A stretch of DNA of 64,000 nucleotides, taken from positions 2,046,001 to 2,110,000 of the forward strand of contig NC_015953.1 in the NCBI RefSeq assembly GCF_000177195.2. Reading direction: 5' to 3'. Source of the DNA: Streptomyces sp. SirexAA-E. Its GTDB lineage: Bacteria > Actinomycetota > Actinomycetes > Streptomycetales > Streptomycetaceae. The number at the start of each line of letters is the position of its first letter. The stretch's first letter is position 1. The notes beneath the pieces were generated by a model that saw only the letters and a program-made list of their open reading frames with translations, was not told where the DNA came from and did no database searches. The position numbers were made by a program, and so were the translations under genes. Shown piece after piece: positions 58,690 to 64,000 of the stretch.

Positions 58690-59799
58690 ATGCGCAACCG
58701 CAGAGCCGCACTCGCCGCCGTAGCCTCCGCCGCCTCCCTCGCCCTCGCCCTGACCGCCTGCGGCCAGAACAGCGAAGGCGGCAGCGAGGAGGACAAGGGG
58801 GGCTCCGGCGGCGCCACCATCGGCGTCGCGATGCCGACCAAGTCCTCCGAACGCTGGATCTCCGACGGCGCCAACGTCGTGAAGGAGCTGAAGGCCAAGG
58901 GCTACAAGACCAAGCTCGTCTACGGCGAGGACGACCCGGACCAGCAGGTCTCGCAGATCGAGAACATGATCACGCAGGGCGTGGACGCCCTGATCGTCGC
59001 CGCGATCGACAACAAGTCCCTCGACAACGTGCTCCAGCAGGCCAAGGACGCCGACATCCCGGTGATCTCCTACGACCGGCTGATCCTCGGCACGGAGAAC
59101 GTCGACTACTACGCCTCGTTCGACAACGAGAAGGTCGGCGAGCTGCAGGGCACGTACATCGTGGACAAGCTCGGCCTGGAGGACGGCAAGAAGGGCCCCT
59201 TCAGCATCGAGCTGTTCGCCGGCTCCAACGACGACAACAACACCAAGTACTTCTTCCAGGGCGCGATGAACGTCCTCAAGCCGTACGTCGACAAGGGCGA
59301 GCTGGTCGTCCGGTCCAAGCAGACCGCCCTCAACCAGGTCACCACCCTGCGCTGGGACGGCGGCACCGCGCAGAAGCGCATGGACGACCTGCTGACGTCC
59401 AGCTACCGCAACGCCCGGGTCGACGCCGTGCTCTCGCCGTACGACGGCATCTCCATCGGCATCCTCTCCGCCCTGAAGTCCGACGGCTACGGCACCGAGG
59501 CCAAGCCGATGCCGGTCGTCACGGGCCAGGACGCCGAGGTCGCCTCGGTGAAGTCGATCATCACGGGCGAGCAGACGCAGACCGTCTACAAGGACCTGCG
59601 CCAGCTCGCGAAGGTCGCCTCGAACATGGTCGACGCGGCCCTGAACGACAAGGAGCCCGAGCTCAACGACACCAAGTCCTACGACAACGGTGCCAAGGTC
59701 GTCCCCGCCTTCCTGCTCCAGCCGGTCAGCGTCGACAAGGACAACTACAAGAAGGTCCTGGTCGACGGCGGCTACTACACCGAGAACGACCTCAAGTAA
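58690..59799 (+). CDS. chvE: Multiple-monosaccharide ABC transporter, sugar-binding lipoprotein
   Basis: A 369-residue periplasmic-binding-type protein. Signal with lipobox LALTAC, then the ChvE-like body: [91 protein letters not shown] and [20 protein letters not shown], ending [13 protein letters not shown]. ChvE/GguAB transporters bind arabinose, galactose, glucose and related sugars. ATG 58690 is nine bases after AAGG; two earlier ATGs exist at 58681 and 58684. It heads the transporter operon. Confidence 0.93.
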   Translation: MRNRRAALAAVASAASLALALTACGQNSEGGSEEDKGGSGGATIGVAMPTKSSERWISDGANVVKELKAKGYKTKLVYGEDDPDQQVSQIENMITQGVDALIVAAIDNKSLDNVLQQAKDADIPVISYDRLILGTENVDYYASFDNEKVGELQGTYIVDKLGLEDGKKGPFSIELFAGSNDDNNTKYFFQGAMNVLKPYVDKGELVVRSKQTALNQVTTLRWDGGTAQKRMDDLLTSSYRNARVDAVLSPYDGISIGILSALKSDGYGTEAKPMPVVTGQDAEVASVKSIITGEQTQTVYKDLRQLAKVASNMVDAALNDKEPELNDTKSYDNGAKVVPAFLLQPVSVDKDNYKKVLVDGGYYTENDLK

Positions 59800-59832
59800 C
59801 CGGGCCCCCCTCAAGGATTGGAAGGCACGACC

Positions 59833-61379
<1,547 letters not shown>

Positions 61380-61383
<4 letters not shown>

Positions 61384-62618
61384 GCACGGACGTGACCGCC
61401 AAGACCCCCGCGCCACCCGGTGGAGGCGGGCCGGCCTCCGACGGCGGACTGCTGCGGCTGATGCTCGGCGGCATGCGCCGCAACATGCGCCAGTACGGCA
61501 TGCTGATGGCCCTCGGGCTGATCGTGGTGCTGTTCGCGGTGTGGTCGGGCGGCGACCTGCTGCTGCCGCGCAACGTCTCCAACCTGGTGCTGCAGAACAG
61601 CTACATCCTGATCCTCGCGATCGGCATGATGCTCGTCATCATCGCGGGCCACATCGACCTCTCGGTCGGCTCGCTGACCGCGTTCATCGGCGCGATGTCC
61701 GCCGTGCTGATGGTCGAGCACGATCTCTCCTGGCCGCTCGCGGTGGTGCTGTGCCTGGCCATCGGCGCCGTCGCGGGGTCGGTGCAGGGGTTCTTCATCG
61801 CCTACCTCGGCATACCGTCGTTCATCGTGACCCTGGCGGGCATGCTGCTCTTCCGCGGTCTGACGGAGATCTTCCTGAAGGGCCAGACCCTCGGCCCCTT
61901 CCCGAAGGACCTGCAGAAGATCGCCAACGGCTTCCTGCCCGAGGTCGGCCCGAACACCAACTACCACAACCTCACCCTGCTGCTGGGCTTCGCCCTGATC
62001 GCCTTCGTGGTGTTCCAGGAGGTCCGCGACCGCAAGCGGCAGCAGGAGTTCGCCCTCGACGTGCTGCCGGCCAAGCTGTTCCTGCTGAAGCTGGTCGCCC
62101 TGGTCGCGGCCGTCCTCGTCGTCACGCTGCTGCTCGCCAGCTACAAGGGCGCCCCGGTCGTGCTGCTGATCCTCGGCGTGCTGGTCGTCGGGTTCGGCTA
62201 CCTGATGCGCAACGCGATCATCGGCCGCCACATCTACGCCATCGGCGGCAACCTGCCCGCGGCCAAGCTGTCGGGCGTGAAGGACAAGAAGGTCACCTTC
62301 CTGGTCTTCCTGAACATGGGGATGCTCGCGGCCCTGGCGGGTCTGGTCTTCGCCGCCCGCTTCAACGCGGCCTCGCCCAAGGCCGGCCTCAACTTCGAAC
62401 TGGAGGCCATCGCCGCCTCCTTCATCGGCGGCGCGTCGATGAGCGGCGGGGTCGGCACGGTCCTCGGCGCGATCATCGGCGGTCTGGTCCTCGGGGTGCT
62501 GAACAACGGCATGAACCTCGTCGGCATCGGCACCGACTGGCAGCAGGTCATCAAGGGCGCCGTGCTGCTGGCCGCGGTCGGCTTCGACGTCTGGAACAAA
62601 CGCAAGGTTGGCTCCTGA
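61380..62618 (+). CDS. mmsB: Multiple-monosaccharide ABC transporter permease
   Basis: A 412-residue permease with about ten helices. It has the GguB-type opening [20 protein letters not shown] and [20 protein letters not shown], then the signature [20 protein letters not shown] and the late [40 protein letters not shown]. It forms the channel for the sugar delivered by the ChvE-like lipoprotein. It starts overlapping the ATPase stop (ATGA) and ends with a hairpin at 62634. Confidence 0.94.
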
Positions 62619-62633
62619 CGGCTCGACGACCCG

Positions 62634-62663
62634 GAGCGGCGCTTCTTTCCAGGAGCGCCGCTC
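62634..62663. terminator. Terminator between the transporter and the GH51 gene
   Basis: Ten-base-pair stem (GAGCGGCGCT and complement) with a ten-base pyrimidine-rich loop, 15 bases after the permease stop and 19 before the convergent GH51 stop. It can serve both directions. Confidence 0.75.
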
Positions 62664-62681
62664 TCGCGCGTCCGCGCCGTG

Positions 62682-64000
62682 TCAGACCAGTCGGATCATG
62701 TTCCAGGACATCGGCTCCAGGACGGCCTTGAGCGTGCCGTCCTCCAGCACGGTGCCCGCGGCCGGGCGCGGCGTCACCCGGTCCGGTTCGGCCAGGGTGT
62801 TGCGGGCCTCCGGATCGGCGTCGGCCAGCACCTGGTGCTCGGCGACCGTGCCCAGCTCCAGACCCCGCAGGCCGACTTCGAGCGGCAGGGCGGTGTCCTG
62901 ACCGCGGTTGACGGCGAAGACGGTCACCACGCCCGTCTCCGGGTCCCGTACCGCCGTGGCGTGCAGCAGGTCCGTCTCGCCGTACCTGGCCGTGGTGTAC
63001 GTGGGCGAGTCCACCCGTACGTCCAGCACCTCGCCCCGGCCGTGGCGGGCGGCCTGGGCGAAGGGGTGGAAGGTGGTCTGCCGCCAGGCGGGCCCGCCCG
63101 GCTCCGTCATGATCGGGGCGATCACGTTGACCAGCTGTGCCAGACAGGCCACGGTCACCCGGTCCGCGTGCCGCAGCAGGGCGATCAGGAGGCTGCCGAA
63201 GACCACGGCGTCCGTCACGCTGTAGTTGTCCTCCAGCAGACGCGGCGCCTCGGGCCAGTCCAGCGGGTTCTCCCGGGTCTCCTGCTGGAAGCGGACCTGG
63301 TACCAGACGTTCCACTCGTCGAAGGAGAGGTTGATCTTCTTCGGTGACTTCAGGCGGGCCCCGACGTGGTCGCAGGTGGCGACGACGCTCTCGATGAACG
63401 ACTCCATGTCCACGGCTGAGGCGAGGAAGGAGTCGCGGTCGCCGTCGGTCTCCTCGTAGTAGGCGTGCAGGGATACGTGGTCGACGAGGTCGTAGGTCTC
63501 GGCGAGCACCGTGGCCTCCCACGCGGCGAAGGTCGGCATGGCGCGGCTGGAGGAGCCGCAGGCCACGAGTTCGACGGACGGGTCGATCTGGCGCATCGCA
63601 CGGGCGGTCTCGGCGGCGAGGCGGCCGTACTCCTCGGCGGTCTTGTGGCCGGTCTGCCAGGGACCGTCCATCTCGTTGCCCAGGCACCAGAGCCGGATCC
63701 CGAAGGGGTCCTTGTCGCCGTGCGCGGCCCGGAGGTCGGAGAGCTCGGTGCCGGCCGGGTGGTTGGCGTACTCCTGGAGCCGGACGGCCTCCTCGACGCC
63801 CCGGGTGCCCAGGTTGACGGCGAGCATCGGTTCGGCCTGCGGGCCGATCTTCCGGAGGAAGCCGATGTACTCGGACAGACCGAAGCGGTTGGTCTCCGTG
63901 GAGCGCCAGGCCAGGTCGAGACGGCGCGGGCGCTCGTCGGCGGGCCCGACGCCGTCCTCCCAGCGGTAGCCGGAGACGAAGTTGCCGCCGGGGTAGCGGA
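62682..64000 (-). CDS. GH51 alpha-L-arabinofuranosidase, 5' end beyond the window
   Basis: About 440 C-terminal residues of a GH51 enzyme that releases terminal L-arabinose from arabinan or arabinoxylan. The frame runs off the window end. From its visible start it reads RYPGGNFVSGYRWEDGVGP, then the acid/base Glu in LWCLGNEMDGPWQ and the nucleophile Glu in NLSFDEWNVWYQVRF, with the C-terminal beta domain (VVTVFAVNRGQDTALPLEVG). No signal peptide is visible in the retained part. It converges on the ABC transporter, which probably imports the arabinose it frees. Confidence 0.92.
   Translation of the reverse strand, partial: RYPGGNFVSGYRWEDGVGPADERPRRLDLAWRSTETNRFGLSEYIGFLRKIGPQAEPMLAVNLGTRGVEEAVRLQEYANHPAGTELSDLRAAHGDKDPFGIRLWCLGNEMDGPWQTGHKTAEEYGRLAAETARAMRQIDPSVELVACGSSSRAMPTFAAWEATVLAETYDLVDHVSLHAYYEETDGDRDSFLASAVDMESFIESVVATCDHVGARLKSPKKINLSFDEWNVWYQVRFQQETRENPLDWPEAPRLLEDNYSVTDAVVFGSLLIALLRHADRVTVACLAQLVNVIAPIMTEPGGPAWRQTTFHPFAQAARHGRGEVLDVRVDSPTYTTARYGETDLLHATAVRDPETGVVTVFAVNRGQDTALPLEVGLRGLELGTVAEHQVLADADPEARNTLAEPDRVTPRPAAGTVLEDGTLKAVLEPMSWNMIRLV

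Overview
The window is from a high-GC actinomycete, almost certainly Streptomyces. GTG and even TTG starts are frequent, gene pairs overlap through ATGA/GTGA junctions, and several families are typical of the genus (DUF397 with a DUF5753 regulator, DUF3052, DUF3145, tandem TerD genes). The core order, TerD pair, peroxiredoxin, DUF3052, aceE and further on fasR-fabD-fabH-acpP-fabF, is the order I recall from the S. coelicolor SCO236x-SCO239x region. Most of the window is therefore conserved chromosome with a few accessory insertions.

1-4900: a DedA membrane protein, small conserved proteins, a two-gene DUF7144/DUF1254 unit, and a decayed patch holding a Fic-family pseudogene that has lost its catalytic core. 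5074-7982: remnant of an element integrated at a tRNA-Val(TAC) gene. A 41-bp copy of the tRNA 3' half sits at 5074-5114 and the intact tRNA at 7908-7982. Between them lie a ScoMcrA-like HNH endonuclease, a complete 869-bp IS5-type insertion sequence with a TA target duplication, and the C-terminal end of a tyrosine integrase.

8200-22600: a lipoprotein with seven DNG repeats, a coiled-coil membrane protein, DUF4383, an FmdB-type protein and an O-methyltransferase. These are followed by a tellurium-resistance-type (Ter) stress island: a CitE-like aldolase, a PRTase-TRSP-StiP fusion and a HAD phosphatase in one operon, a TerD protein with a proline/glutamine tail, a TerA-like protein, a DUF475/TerC-type membrane protein and two canonical TerD proteins. 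An AhpE-like peroxiredoxin and DUF3052 follow.

23000-36300: aceE (pyruvate dehydrogenase E1), a secreted I36 inhibitor, an MFS exporter with a divergent TetR regulator and palindromic operator, a DUF1023 hydrolase, a DUF4429/SHOCT protein, a NarL-type two-component pair, and a MerR regulator with its aldo/keto reductase next to a serine hydrolase. 36100-44700: an anti-sigma-like ATPase, DUF5753 regulator and DUF397 trio; a three-gene ABC-2 transporter; and a small isoprenoid locus (polyprenyl diphosphate synthase, MpaB/DUF2236 oxygenase, small protein) divergent from a macrolide-type glycosyltransferase, with phased GGCGAAC repeats between them.

44800-51600: a small membrane protein, a pirin, then fasR and the fatty-acid synthase genes fabD-fabH-acpP-fabF and DUF3145. 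51900-64000: a GDSL lipoprotein, aldose 1-epimerase, a LysE exporter and an EI24 protein. Next comes a sugar locus: enolase-superfamily enzyme, zinc alcohol dehydrogenase, a U32-like barrel protein, a ChvE-MmsA-MmsB monosaccharide ABC transporter and, convergent, a GH51 alpha-L-arabinofuranosidase that runs off the window. Together these suggest uptake and oxidation of L-arabinose or related plant-derived sugars.
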